A stretch of 64,000 nucleotides of DNA from Sipunculus nudus (lineage: Eukaryota > Annelida > Sipuncula > Golfingiida > Sipunculidae). The DNA lies in assembly GCA_026874595.1 (NCBI GenBank), contig CM049309.1:3880076-3944075 (forward strand). Reading direction: 5' to 3'. Under the pieces are notes generated by a model. It ran no database searches and was not told the DNA's origin. It saw only the letters and a program-made list of their open reading frames with translations. Numbering within the stretch: the stretch's first letter is position 1; each line of letters begins with the position of its first letter. A program made the position numbers and the translations under genes. Shown here piece after piece: positions 25,095 to 40,000 of the stretch.

Positions 25095-28000
25095 CTGAAA
25101 ATGCAAACAGAGCTTAAAATTACTTATCACTAGCAGTAAACCCATAATTTTGGCATTTGTCCTGTTACATCTGGGTTTTAGTGTGTACACAAAATGGCAG
25201 CCCCCATGAGCAGTTTAGAGAAATTGGGAGAAATAAAACTGTCCTGGTTCTAAAAGGGAGTAGGGACGCGACACAATAGTATTCTGTGAGAAGTGTCCAG
25301 GCTCTATCTGTGGTGTGGGTTTGGTTGCAGGGGACATGTATCAGCGATGATTATACGCTCTGAACACAGCGTGTGACCTCCTGGGACCTTTCACTCGCAT
25401 GCTGTGAGAAATGGAAGGGATTTACAGGTTTGGCACAGCCAATTCCGGCTCCATAAAACAAAACCTGACTGGCTCAGTGGGTAAACACAAATGGCTGCAC
25501 TCATGCAGAGCTTGTTGTGTGGCCCTGCAAGAGAGGAAATTTTCAAAACAGTGGGGGATAATTAACTGACCTCAGGCCACATAAGAAATTAAATACAGAG
25601 ACTGTCCTGAAAGTCGCAATCGCATCCTGTGTATTCCAACAGAGGGCGGTCAAATATTACACAGGAGGCAATTCCACAGAGACAGCACCGCTTGGTGGCC
25701 AAACCTGAAGGACAACTGCAGTTTCATGTAGAGGTTACAGTGTAGCAATTAGATGAGCATAGCGTGACTGCTGCTTATGGAGTGAACAATAATTAGAGCA
25801 GAGTAACACTTTAAGACCACAGAAAATCCTTAAATTACAGTAGGATATATATTTTTAGATACATGACCTGATATCTGCAGCTGTGAAACAAAGTTTGTGA
25901 AATGCATCATGACCATATTTTCCAGGTCATCACATATTAACACATTCAGCTTTTGGAGCTTATACACAGCACTTTACATTTAGAAAAACGTAAAATAGTA
26001 AATGATATATAATATGGCCAGGTATTTTGTAAATTACAAAACACTGCTGAATCAAATCTTGCAGATAAATTGACAACATCACAAATGCATTGACAATGGA
26101 TACATTATCTTTATCTGTTAACATAAATGATGTTTTAATTATCCATGTCTGGCAAGGGTGATTAAGCCGCCAAGTATTAACTGCCACAGATCCATGAATT
26201 TCTACTTCCTCTGAATTATTGTTTATCTGGTATGTAAGATGCCATAAAAGTTAAGATTTAGGCAAAACCAAAAATAAGCCTATGGTAGTGTTACTTTTTG
26301 TGCACTTGCTTCAATCCATTATAATAATTAATTTTAGGACAGGAATCAAAGAAAATGGACTATATTTTGTCTCATTTTCTCCATTCATTTTACACCTTAC
26401 TTCATATAATAATTTATTTTTGTTATGGTTTTAATACCCATGGGCAAAAACCACACAGGTAACTACTCTCAGGTCAACAAGGATTGTTGTCATCTGCTTA
26501 TTGTGTATATTGAAACCACTAGGAGTATATCTATAAGTATCAAGTGTACCAACCTGTACAAATGGATTTGGTGCATCGCTACAGATGACATGAACCATTT
26601 TGTTCATGAGTGGTATCACCTTGGCTAGTGGCATGCTGAAGTCAATTGGGCTGCAAATGAAGAAAAAAAAATATATCTTTGAAAATGTACATGGATGAAT
26701 AGTATATGCTTCTGGGTGTAGAATGTACACAAGCATCACCTCGATCAGGATATTTTACATTATTCAAGCTTATTCACATAAGAATACAGAGTACAAGCTG
26801 TACAAATATTAAAGTTAATTTTTTTCATGTGATTCTTTCCAATATCTCCAGTGGATATATAAAGGAACTCATTTGAATATAAGAAGCTTTATATATTGAC
26901 AAATAATTCTGTTTCTATTGCTCTTATATTTTCACACACTTGGGACACTTGTTGCCTGGAAATTCTTTAGGGTCACATTTTGTGCATGCACCTAAATATT
27001 CCTCCCATTTTGTATGCATTGTTGAAATTGTATTCAACATGCATACATTTAACACATGTTCACACTGCATGGCTGCGAATGCCATATTTATTAATTCAGT
27101 ATCCAAACTACTTCCTGATTGAAACACGAATGGATATGAGTGAAGAGTGACAAGAACACAGATTTGGAAGTAGTAAAATAACATCTGATAAGGTATTCAG
27201 TGAAAATAGATGAAGTATGAAAAAGGGCTAGTATCCTACTCTGTACTGTATCCCTCCTCTGTATGTATGTATGTCTGCTTCCCTCCTCTGTATGTATGTA
27301 TGTATGTCTGCATCCCTTCTCTGTATGTATGTATGTCTACTTCCCTCCTCTGTATGTATGTATGTATGTCTGCATCCCTTCTCTGTATGTATGTATGTCT
27401 ACTTCCCTTCTCTGTATGTATGTATATATGTCTGCATCCCTTCTCTGTATGTACGTATGTCTACTTCCCTTCTCTGTATGTATGTACAGGGTTTCCGCGA
27501 CCCTAAAATTTAGGCCGGTAAACGGACTCTTTCCCCCGCGAGGGTCATTAAAAATTCCCCCAGCCAAAGAGGCTGAGAGAGCTTAATAATAACTCAAGCA
27601 CGAGTGTCGTGCTGTCTTCATCATCTTCAAACTATGTATCTGATTTGCGCGCCCCTGTCGCCTGTTCTCCCCTGTTGTTGGAGCAGACTGGACAGGGCAG
27701 CCCTGCTTTGACATATTAACATACCGCGAGCCTTGCAGCGAGGTCACAATGCAAAGGGCTTTTGTCTTGACTTTACCGAACAAATTTCAAAAGTCCGGAG
27801 CGTAGTGAATGCGCTGTTCTATGTGCGAATATTCATGAGGGAATTCCCTATTGAAATAAAAACTTGTGGCAAATGCAGCCAATAACGTCCGAGGAAGTTC
27901 TGAATAATTCAACTGAATGTCACACGTGTAGAAACAGGTTATGCTGGTCAATGATTGGGCCGTCTCGGACACGATCGCAATTAATCAGGGATTTCGCAGA

Positions 28001-31000
28001 ATCAAATGTTGGGCCTATAACAAGTAGGCCTAACACACTAAATTTCAAGGATATTGCACGAATTTTAAGTAAAAGCATGCGACAGCAATATATATTTTTT
28101 GTCATTTAACTTTGAGAAAAGCAGCCGGCCGTTGAATGCGTTGCAGCAGCCGACAAAACGCCGGCTGTAGTGCGGGCCCATCGTGAACACCCGGTCAGCG
28201 GAGATCACGCGGTAAGCACCAGGCGCGGGTAATCTGGGAGCGCGGGAAACCGTTAGTCCCTGGAGGGGTATGTTGAATTGGTCAATAGCTTGGGGATACA
28301 CAGGAAGCGTGCACGATATAATAAAAACAAACAATGTGGACATTGCTTGGGCAGAACAGGCCCTATATTTATTATATTTATCTTCGTCAATTCGGTTTGC
28401 GCAAGTTTCCAAAACAGATGTTTAGGCGAATCCTTTCCAAGGAATAGTTAAGTAAAAGGCCAGTTTGTGGGCCCACATATGTCAGGGAGACACGACTTGT
28501 ACGTGCATGCTGCATCACATGAAGGCCTAACGAATATTTTACTGTTTTACTGGTATATTTTTACGCCTTCCATGGGCGTGATACTAAGCTGAAAAAGAAC
28601 ATCAGAAACGTTGTTTTCAACCTTGATTTTGTAAAATTTCCACACCCTCCCCCCCTGGGGGCTTCGCCCCCCCCCCCCCCCCCCCGCTAGGTTCACTCCC
28701 TGTCACAAAGTAAAAACGGACACACCTTTTCAACCCTGGCGGAAACCCTGATGTATGTATGTCTGCATCCCTTCTCTGTATGAATGTATGTCTACTTCCC
28801 TTCTCTGTATGTATGTATGTATGTCTGCATCCCTTCTCTGTATGTATGTATGTCTGCTTCCCTTCTCTGTATGTATGTATGTATGTATGTCTGCGTCCCT
28901 TCTCTGTATGTATGTATGTATGTCTGCATCCCTTCTCTGTATGTATGCATGTCTGCGTCCCTTCTCTGTTGTATGTATGTCTGCGTCCCTTCTCTGTATG
29001 TATGTATGTCTGCGTCCCTTCTCTGTATGTATGTATGTCTGCATCCCTTCTCTGTATGTATGTATGTCTGCGTCCCTTCTCTGTATGTATGTATGTCTGC
29101 GTCCCTTCTCTGTATGTATGTATGTCTGCGTCCTGCTGTACTCATGGTCAGACTTACTTTACCAATTTTGTAGAACAGTGTGCTTGCTGGTTGTCTGGTT
29201 GGAAGTGCTCTGCCAGATGGTCCAGGAGACGTGAGAATCCTGTGTCCAAACATGTGCTCAAAACTGTATGGAAGTCTCCACTGGTAAAGATATCAGGAGT
29301 CTAATCAGTTAGTGTGTGTGTCAATCATCAACCTCACATGCACAGCTGACCAAAGAGCGACTGGAGAATGTGCTGGTTCTTTAATTTCATACATTTAACT
29401 TGTGTAGAGGTGATAATTCATTTACTTTCACTATTTTTTAGGTTTGTTAAAGATAACTATATAAAAAGCTCCATAATGCTCCAGGTCTATGCAAATTTTG
29501 CAAGATTGTCTTAGAAATGATTTCCTCAACTGATGTCAGGTACCGCATGAGTCATTATATTTTTAGCTTTCAATTACTTATTTTTTAATTTTTAATTTTT
29601 CTGGCAGGCCTGTGAAACCAGTATAGGCAAAAATAAAAAAAAAAGGTATGGTTCTCAGGCACTTTTTTTCATAAATCAGTGCGGGTGGGCTTTTTTTTTT
29701 TTAATTTTTTGTTATGTTTCGATAAAAATGTCAAATGATAAGGAAAAAACATGATAATAACAGATTTATTTTGCTAAACACGTAAAAGCACTACATAACA
29801 AAGGAAACTGTATGATTTTATCTTCTTGAAAGAAATGTCAGAGCATATTGAAAATCAAAATAAAAATGTTTGATGTGGGGGTTTAAAATTGATGCGGGCG
29901 GTGCCTGAGAAACATACCTTTTATTTTTTTTGGCCATACATGTCGGCTGTCATCATAATTGCTATAAAATGAAAGTCCTAATAGTGAAGTTAAAAAAATA
30001 CGCGGGAGTATTCATGAGGGCCAGCAAGTAGATGTCCTGGATTGTGGTTTAACTGATTACTATAATTAATTAAAATGAAACTTTGAATAGCATATCTTAG
30101 TGATAAAAGGAAAATATAAAAAATGCAAAAACTTCTTTCGTAAGGTGGAATTACTAAGACATGCGGGCTGGGTTAAGAGAGTACAGTTTGACAGATAATT
30201 GCACATTTCTTTATATTTTTCTGAACTGATTAATAATCAATCATCGATCGGTTTGCCCAAACTGATGATCGATTATGAAAAAGGAACCAACTCCCACCAC
30301 TAAGCAAGAGTGCAAAAAAAATCATGAATTTTGTGAAGAATCCTAAGAAATGGGTTTCAGTGGGCTTTTGGTTAGATGACCACTTTATTTGAAGGTCTCA
30401 TAAACAGAAAAAATGTGTAAAAATTAAAAAAAATACAGGTATTGCAATCAGTCTGCAGGAACTGATGAAAGACTCCATGATCAATATGCATGCAAACAAC
30501 TTTGGCAGTCAATGCATCAGTTATTCATATACTGGATCTTTTGTATCATATTTTTAATTATTCAGGGGGGAGACATATGAGCCCAATAGCTCAGAGGATA
30601 TGGGTAACAGAGACCTAATTTCAATTTTCCATGAAGACTATTCATGGACCTCCCTAGATGTCAAGTATGAAGATTCTAAGTCAAGGGGCTAATATTTGTA
30701 CCCTCTTACAATATGAGACTTTATTTGAAGGTCTCAAAAATAGAGAAAAAATTGTGTAAAAATATGAAAAAATACAGATGGCACCACCGGTTTGCAGGAA
30801 CTGATGGAACACTCGATAATCAATGTTCATGCAGAGAACCATGGTGATCAATGCATAAGTTATTCTGATACTGGAGCTTTTGTATCATATTTTTAATTAT
30901 TCTGAGGGATACTTTCGAGCCCCAAAGCTTGGAGAATATGGGTAACAGAGACCTTATTTCAGGTTTCCAATGAGTTTTTTCATGGACCTCCCAGGATGTC

Positions 31001-34000
31001 AAGTTGGAAGATTCCAGGTCAAGCGGTTACAATTGCACAGAGTGTGGTAAACTTGGCCTTTTCAACTTTGTAATTTGTGGAACTTCTCATTATCGGCAAA
31101 ATCCCAGGCCCTTATGGGGTTCAAAACTGAGATGATCAACTGTTTATCTTAGGGAATATGTGTTGAAAATGAAGTCTCTGACGTGAGCCCTACCTCTCCA
31201 ACATCTCCTTGGTCTCCATTTGGATTCTTTTCAACAGTTCTTCCTCTCTTGATAAACATGTGCCCTGGAACCAAACAAACAGCACTGAGTGTACAGAGTT
31301 AATTTTTCAGGGGTAGGCATTAGTTGGCATTTCCAAGAGAAATGTGATTTTACTTGTTAAAATTGTGCATACTACTTGAACAAAAAATAAAAATTTTAAA
31401 ATCTTCCATGTTAATCTTCAGTTATTACATGAACCCATGAAACCTCCTGCCCCTGCTTCCCTACTTAAAATGAACTGGCTGGATTATTCTCCGAAATCTT
31501 GGCCACTTTAGGTATACTTGCCATGTGATATGGGTGATCCTATTTCAAGTTTGGGATGACCCCAGAAACGTTAATACTATTTCAATCCTGGGCCACAGAA
31601 TTTAACAAGTTATATGTTAAATATAGGCAGATAATCATGTGTGACAGAAATAACATTTTACATACCTTGGCAGTTGGAGATAATTACTAGAGTTAATTAC
31701 CAAACCAAAAAGGGGGGAGAATGATGAATATAAGTTCCTACAATTACTAATATCATTCTTGCAAAACTGACTTTTGATTTGCCACCCCTGATTTTTGTCA
31801 TTTACACAACCTGCCAGATAATAATCTTTATTTCCATTTTTTTACAGCTTTGGGAATAAAAATTTCAGTCTGTATATGGTGGTATTATTTAATTTGTGAT
31901 AAAACATTGCTTGCTTTTATAAAACACTTACTTGTGGTAGGACTTTACTTTCCGGTAAGATAAACTGACAGAGCCTGGGAGCAGGGTTGTCATGGTAACC
32001 ATTGCTTCTTCTGATTTCAACCTGTGTTCTCACTGCATCGACAGTTCTCTGTACATCCCCCAGAGAGAACTCCTCCTTCAGAGATTTACTGAAATCAGTA
32101 AAAGGATAATTTGTAAGTACAACGGGAGATAGTCAGTATTATTTGTATTTTTAATCCTACGTGAAATGAGGGTTACTGTTTTAAGAAGATTCCCTCTCTG
32201 TGTGTCTACAAGATATTTTAAAAAACATTTTTGTGGATTTTATTGAAATCATAAAGAGGTTTTTATGGTGAAACTCTCCAAGCCATTAAAATGTTGGTGT
32301 AAACCCCTTTGTGAATAACCCTGTGAAGAGTGTTTCATTGAGTATATGGTAAACTATGATGTAAGCATGATATGTAATCATAAACCAACCCTCTTTTCAT
32401 CCATTCTGCTCAATTCATGATATGTTATCATAAACCAACCCTCTTTTCATCCATTCTGCTCAATTTATGAAAGACTGTGAATTTCAATTCCTATTCATTT
32501 TAATTTTGGTTCTATAAATTCAAATCTAATTCATATAATTACCCTTCAATTCTGAATAAATTCAGCAAGATCTGTTAGCATATCACACATGTAAACCTGT
32601 ATCACAAATATGTAGATATATTTATAACAAGAGTCAATCTTACCTCTGTATAAACCTTGTTACTGCAGAGTTCACCACTTTTATAAGATCCTTCAGTCCT
32701 ACAATATTAATATAGCAATAAATTTGTTACTAGTTAAATAGCTGTTTCTCCAGATCATACAAGTATTGAGATGTTTATTTTATAATCATTTTATGAGTCA
32801 TATGTAGAGAAACTAGTGTTGGGTTTCTGCCTTATTAATTGCCAAAAACTAGATTAATATGGACTTTTTTTTAATCCCTACATTTTTTGAAGAATGATTT
32901 AACTGCTTGAGAGCCCCTTTCCATTTAAGTGTGATATCACAAATTATTAAAAGTCTTGATTTCTGTCTATACAAAAATTAAAGTACTCTGGTGACAAGCT
33001 GTGTGAAAAATAATACTCAGACCTGCTATCACTGTGAACCCTAATATGAACTAGAGTCGACAAGAGCATCCCAAGGATGCATGTCTTGTGGCCTTTGACC
33101 TCATTAAATATGCTCAAGTTTTGCAGAGAATTTTATTCAGGGGAATTTGGTTAATATTTATGTGTTTCATAAAAACTGATGAGATTTTGTTAAGTCATCA
33201 TGATGCTACAAAATCATGATGACCTTTGACCTCATTTAATATGAATGTATTTTGCCAAAAATTGAACTAAGGTGAGATATTATATTGGTTAATATTTCTC
33301 TTGAATTTCAGCAAAATTCATCATATTCCTGGTAAGTTATTACAGCAACAAAACAAATTAGCCTAGTGACTCCTGACCTCATTAAATATGGGTCAATTTG
33401 CCTATAATCGAATTGGGCAATATAATTTAACGGTATGAAGTTACGGCTGGTTTCATGAAAATTCATCAAATCTCACGAAACTAAAAGTTAACGGAGGGAG
33501 AGCTGGAAGGAAGGACTGTGAATATTCCATAACACATCTTGTCATAGATAGGGGTATAATATTAGGGACCCATGAGTCATGGTGCTCAGCTGAAGTTGAC
33601 CTTTAAGGTAAAAATCTAAATTATAACAATGAGGATAATGTCTAAGAAAAGAATAGTCTTTTTCAATTTCATAAAATGTAAACAGGTGGGAGTTACAACA
33701 TCTCTGCATACACATCCAGGATATGAAATTAAATTTAACAGTGTACATAGGATAAAAGTTGATTTGCAATTACTCTATATATAAAAATGGACAGACTGAC
33801 AGGTAGACCAAAAAAACAGATAAATTTATCTCCAGTTCCGCTGGGCGAAAAAATAAGGAATAAATGATTGCATTAGATCCTCATTTTTGTATTCTATCAA
33901 ATTGTTTTCAGGTTAATGAAATGTATACATTTGCAATATATCACATCTGAATATACAACAGGGGTTGTAATAATGCCTTTCTGAGACAGGCAAACATGTG

Positions 34001-37000
34001 CACAGGAGGCATTTTTCATTTTCCACCAATCCATTGGAAAGGTGAACACAGATGTTTTCCACATCAGTAGCTGATCAGTAGTTACGACTTTTATTTGTTT
34101 ACCACAAAAAAATTATCTTATAAATTTGCAAAACAATAAATATCTGAAAGGTAAACTTGATTAAAAATTTACAGTTCCAAAATTTATTTATCTATAATTT
34201 GGCTCATATATTATCAGTTTACGCATATTGATGGGTTTAATTATAAAAATTCAATTAAAAGAAAATGTATTTCTTTAAAAATTTAACATTACCACAACAT
34301 GGCATCTTCTGGATTACTCCTTGAAATACAATTTCAAGAAAAGGTTTTTTTACAATTAAGAAAGTACAATTCAAGCAATAACAATTACTGTATAACACTA
34401 AGTGGGTGATGGAGGGTGGGGGGGGGGGGGGAAGGGGGGGGGAGTGATATGATAATAACTGTACACCTGTCACAGCAGGGGACCTCCCCCAGTAACACAT
34501 AATCAATCAGATACCCTGGCATAGCTGACCACCAGTGATCAGAAGTAGGCTGCCTGCAACTTGACAATGCAAGTGAATGCAATAGAGCCTCAAAAATGCA
34601 ATAACTAGCCTCAGTTTGGAGCTTTTATCTTCAAATTTTAGATTAAAATAAATGGAATACTTATGTGAACATGCTGTGAAAGTTAAATCAACAGGAATTT
34701 CAAGAAAAATGTGCCATGGTCAAAATTGGCCAATTTTAAGGTATTACTTTTATATTTATTCTATTAACTTAAAAATAACAAAATCTTGATATAAGTTCTG
34801 GTATACATTTAAAACTAAACTAACTATAGTTATATTGTTGAAATAAGCTCTCTATAGCTTCAACAATTATCAAGTTAAGTCAATAAATATTTTTCCTGAT
34901 TTTTTACAAAGTGCATTATGTTTGAGCTCATAACTTAAACAATTTATGTGATATTGACCTAATTTCTTGCATGTATATAGAAAATGTATGCAGAAATAGC
35001 TGTGCCAAATATGAACAAAACAACACCAGAGGTTTTCATAGTGTGCAGTCTTGAAGTGTAACAATAGGTTTTTAATGGAAAATTGAGGGTTTTCATTAAT
35101 TTTTTAAGGAACAATTTCGCAGTGACTCATTTTTAGGTTTGGTAGGAGAACTTAGGGACATCTAACTGTTTGTAGAATTTTGGATTCATAGGTCCAATGG
35201 TTTAATATGTGCCTTGTTAACCGACGTCAGGCCGGATGGACAGAAGATGGACAAAGGAACATCGCTATAGCTCAGATGACTTATAGTCAGATGAGCTAAA
35301 TAAACAAATACTGATGATATCATTTGCAGGTAAAAGAATGCTCTTGATTCCATTTTTTCTCATTTTATTATAGCCAAAGATCTGTAACACACCTGGTGAA
35401 ATCTGGAAGTCTCAAAAATACAAATAAAATGTTTGTAGGTTGAATTGTAGGAAGCACATCCAGTTTTTGAAACTTAGAGAAATCTTAAAAAGTATTTTAA
35501 ACCTCAGGTTAACTGTTAACCACTAATTCACTGACAATGGCTTCTTTTCTTAAATATAAGTAAAGTTGCAAGTAATTACTTTTGGCCAGGGATATCATCA
35601 CAATATTAAAACTCACCTTGTCCCAGCAAGTACTCAATTCCTGCCAGGTATTTCTCCTGTACCTCTTGAGTAGCCACAAACCCATCAGACACCTGTACAG
35701 AATTAAGTTTGTTATCATGATTTCTTTTTAAGGTGTTTATAATAACTTATTACTTGCAAATTTCTTGTAATGGTATTCAAACTTGTAATACTATATTTTA
35801 AAGTAATTGTAAACAGTTTAATTAAAATAATAATCACCTCAAGTCTTGGTGAAAACAGAGGGAAAAGACAAAATATCTCGACAAAGCTTCATTTAATGAA
35901 AAACAATTATTGGCGTAGCGGGTACATCTGGAGTAAATTTTAATAAGAAATGCAACAGAGGTGGCTTTATGCAGAGTATAATGGCCTCAGAAAGGCAAAC
36001 CTTCGTTGGATGGTGAAAGTTTAGTATTCACATTTTATGGTTGTCCAAGAGAGGCTTTTGACATATTTTCTATGGTGAATTTTAATGGGACTATCAAACC
36101 TGAATGCCATCTTCAACCCCCTTGTACCGGCTACTGAGGGGAATTAAAAACCCACTTGTAACTAACCTCTGTACAGAAACAAGGTCTACTGAAAAAATGA
36201 TAGATCCCTGCAAGGGGGTGTGCACAAGGCACAGAACTACAGTGGGTTTGACCTGGATTGGTGGGGCAACCACTGTATACAAACATGGTGGACCACATGC
36301 ACCTGGACGTCACCTGTCACCCCAGAAATGCCCTATTTACAAAACACATACTTGAACAGTGTGGCATGTGCTATTGTTTGTATACATTTACACCACTACG
36401 TCACCAGTATTGCGCCACAGTGTAATTCCCCGAGGGTTACAACATGTAACTAGAATATTAGCAAAAGCTGACAGAAGCCCTCAGCCAAAAGAGCAGTATT
36501 TATGGGTAGTAACAGTAACAAGTATTCATGTAATATCTGTTCTCACATGAATGTATATCTGTACATATGTCTCTTGTTCTATATGTGAATTGGAACTAGA
36601 GAGGTATGTGGTAAATTTGTAGGTCTGGCCCCAGTCTTTGTAAGTCATGCAGCACTTAAAATAGATCATCAAGGCCAATGACCATTCCACATTCCACAAA
36701 TTTTTTTTCTATTATAAGCTTTGTGACCTTGAGAAGTAGGTCAAGGTCATCCATTTTTGAACTTGGCTGAGATTTTGTTGATATGTATCAGCAACAAAGA
36801 AATGAAATTGTTTACACATGCAGGTTTTTTCTTCATAATTCGCTCTAAAATGTTTTAAAAAATAAGTCAAAGTCACCCATCTTTGAACTTGACCGAGAAT
36901 TTGTTACTATACATCAAACATGGGGTAATAGTAATAAGTAATAGTAATAGTAATAGTAATAGACTATTACAGCTTTTTCCATGTAATAGTAATAGTAATA

Positions 37001-40000
37001 GTAATAGACTCAAAAATTTGAGCTGTAATAGTAATAGTAATAGAAACAGAGGGCAAAGTAATAGAGTAATACATATTACTTTCTATTACTTCCTGTGAGC
37101 CCCTTGATCATGAAGCATATCAGCAAAAAATGCTGAACAGACTAGGTTCTTGACCATTTATTGCCCAGGATGTGCCTATTGTTGAGGCAAGCATGGGCCA
37201 GCTGCCACATTGCTGGTGACCACTGGTGCTAATTACATAAGAGTACTGGACAGAGTAGGTCACAGCCAAATAAGTTACCTGGCTCAATCTGCCTTTGATT
37301 AGTAAACCATTGATAAACAGAGGCATGTTTGATGTAAGAGACAGATAAATAGTTTATTATTATTGTGACATGTACATCTTATCTCACATCCATCAATACA
37401 TATGTATATTCTGAAATGAACCTAGATTTGTTTTCACAAGCCAGTTTGCATTTTAATCATACTGATTGCAATAGCGCACATTCAAGAAAAATATAATATG
37501 GAACCAGATACAGTGCAGACCCAAAATGTTCATGATAAGCGTATGGTGTTTTGAAGCGTATTAAAGCCTACAATGCTATAAACTCATACTAGTACTACAT
37601 CACTTTGATAAAGTCATACTGTAGGCACATGTTATCTAGTTAATTTATATACATATTCTCTTAAAACTATTCTTTTAATAATTGTCTGTTATTTCATAGT
37701 ACCAATTTTGCAGACCTTCATTCAGTTTCTAAAATAATTTTAATTTATATTTTGAAAATTAAATGAACCAGTTTTATCACGATATTAATTTATTTGATTA
37801 CATAATATGAGAATATAAGGAAGTGTTAATTTTTTATTATTTAATATCTGAAATTTTGAAATCAAATAATTAGATCATGTTATGTAAAAATTTAAAGTAC
37901 AAGATTGTTTAATACCAAATGTATTGTAAAAGTGATTTAAATAATATTTTATTTGTTTAGTAAAATTGATGTAAGTTTAAATCACTCTCCATATTCCTAA
38001 ATTATCCAATGCTGGTTTTGCTGCAATGAAGAAGGGCATGCCTGAAGAATAAAAGCCATGCATGCTACCATTATTGTAAAGTTTACCACCTCTCTGTTCA
38101 CTCTCAAGATGAACTATGTGATGGAATAAACATGTCATCATATCCAAATGAACATACACACCTAAGAAGGTACTTTTATCTCCAGTTCGGTTCTGTCCAG
38201 AATCTTGACATAAGGATTAGGAAACAGGACACATCCCTACATAAATTCCTCTCTTGATACATACATAAAGGACTGAACTGACAGCATTGATACTAAATAA
38301 TAATATGCAGTAATCATGAACAATTCCTCTGGAGACAATTTTTAGTTACACTGAAAAACTTTATTTGTGAACTTTGAGAAAGAAGATTAAATCTGAATGA
38401 AATTATGTACTATAAAATAAATTTATGTGAAATATATATGAAAATAATATAAAATGTACAAGTATGCATATAATTATAAATCATTATTTTACATATGCCA
38501 GGGCCTTTACGATGGGTTGCTTTTAAATTACATGTATTCAAGAGTTCATACAATTATCTTATAATTTCGACTTGAAATGCCCCTATAACAATAATTGAGG
38601 TTTCAAAATATTTTTTAAAAAAATCATTAAAGAAACTGAAATAATTAAGATCTCCAGTATCATTAGGCTTCTTGTAAATGACAGACACAGTACAGGAACA
38701 TTGTGTAGGTAACTGAATGATATAGGTGCTTGTAATATTATTTAAACATGTGATTGTAGTGCTAGTTTATAGCACTCATGGCTGCGCAAGGTCTAGAATC
38801 CTCCCATCAGTTAAAGTAATAGTAATAGTAATAGTAATAGACACCCCAGTAATAGTAATAGTAATAGTAATAGAAGATAAAATGTGGTAATAGTAATAGT
38901 AATACCAGAAATTGAAAGTAATAGTAATAGTAATAGTAATAGAACATCTGTAATAGACCCCATGTCTGCTATACATCAGCAACGAAGAAATAAAATTCCT
39001 TTGTTAAATCCTTTTCGAGATATCCTGCTCACAAGATAAATGTTTACACATGCCGGACAGATGGACAGCTTGGGTGACAACAATAGCCATGCAGCCTCTA
39101 AGGCTGAGGGCTAAAAAACAAACAATCATCTTCTTTATAACCATTATATTTGAAATGAATGTTGTCAAAGTATGTTCTATATTTTCTCCAATGCCTCAAT
39201 TATTGTAATTTTCAATTGCCAGGCAATATAGCTTGCATTTGACTGAACATAGTGCCTTGTGCACATTGATTGGCAGAGATCTATCCCCTTCACAGATGAG
39301 ATCTTGCGTCATAGGAATGACTAGTTACCAGGACATGTGCTGACATCTGTTAGGAATTTTGATACTAAATAACCAAATTCTGAAATCTGGTAGCTTGAGT
39401 GTGACTGGTGCCAAAGAAATACTGATAAAGCACATGAAAGTATTTATATGATAGATAAAAAAAAATCACTCAATTCAATACTTCAGGAACATTATGAATT
39501 CTTAGATAATTTAATCATATGGAATGAACAAATTTTTAGTTAACACAGATATGTGTGTTTGTGAGTCACAAAACATACCATTCCATTCCTTGGAGTCAGA
39601 CTGTCCTGATATATGTATCCCCCGATGATATTGAGCAGAACACGTAACTTGACCGTGAGAAGGCAACTACTATACACAGCAACAATAGTCCGGGTAAAAC
39701 CTGTAAACAAAGCACAGACAAGACAGGTACAACAAAAGTCAGGAACACCGGAGTTGTACACAGTTCTTTTAAAACATTTGCTGTTATATAAGCTTAATCT
39801 AACAACTTGTGCTGGAGAAAATTTTAGATGACTCAAAACCTCATTCAAGTATAGACTATAAAAAACATTTTTTAATAATTATAATGCATAAATCTATGAC
39901 CACTAGTTGGCACTGCCTATAATGTAAAAATGAAGAAAACAAAATAATGAATGATATGTTTAAACCTTCTGAATATCAGGTTTCATATGCACAGTGCAAG

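Larger units (their letters stand above)
36915..38968. mobile_element. hAT-type non-autonomous element with 8-bp target duplication
   Basis: Termini CAAACATGGGG and CCCCATGTCTG are 11-bp inverted repeats with one mismatch. CTATACAT occurs immediately on both sides (36907-36914 and 38969-38976), the 8-bp duplication expected for hAT insertion. Both subterminal regions carry GTAATA hexamer arrays in the same orientation. Interior of about 1.7 kb is AT-rich without a transposase frame. Confidence 0.88.
36600..39115. repeat. Dispersed repeat interrupted by a hAT element, intron 6
   Basis: GGTCAAGGTCATCCA and a similar block repeat at about 36738 and 36860, then the sequence resumes at 38977 with CAGCAACGAAGAAATAAAAT and ends near GGCTGAGGGCTAAAAAAC. 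The two halves are rejoined if 36915-38968 and one 8-bp copy are removed. The left boundary is approximate. Confidence 0.55.
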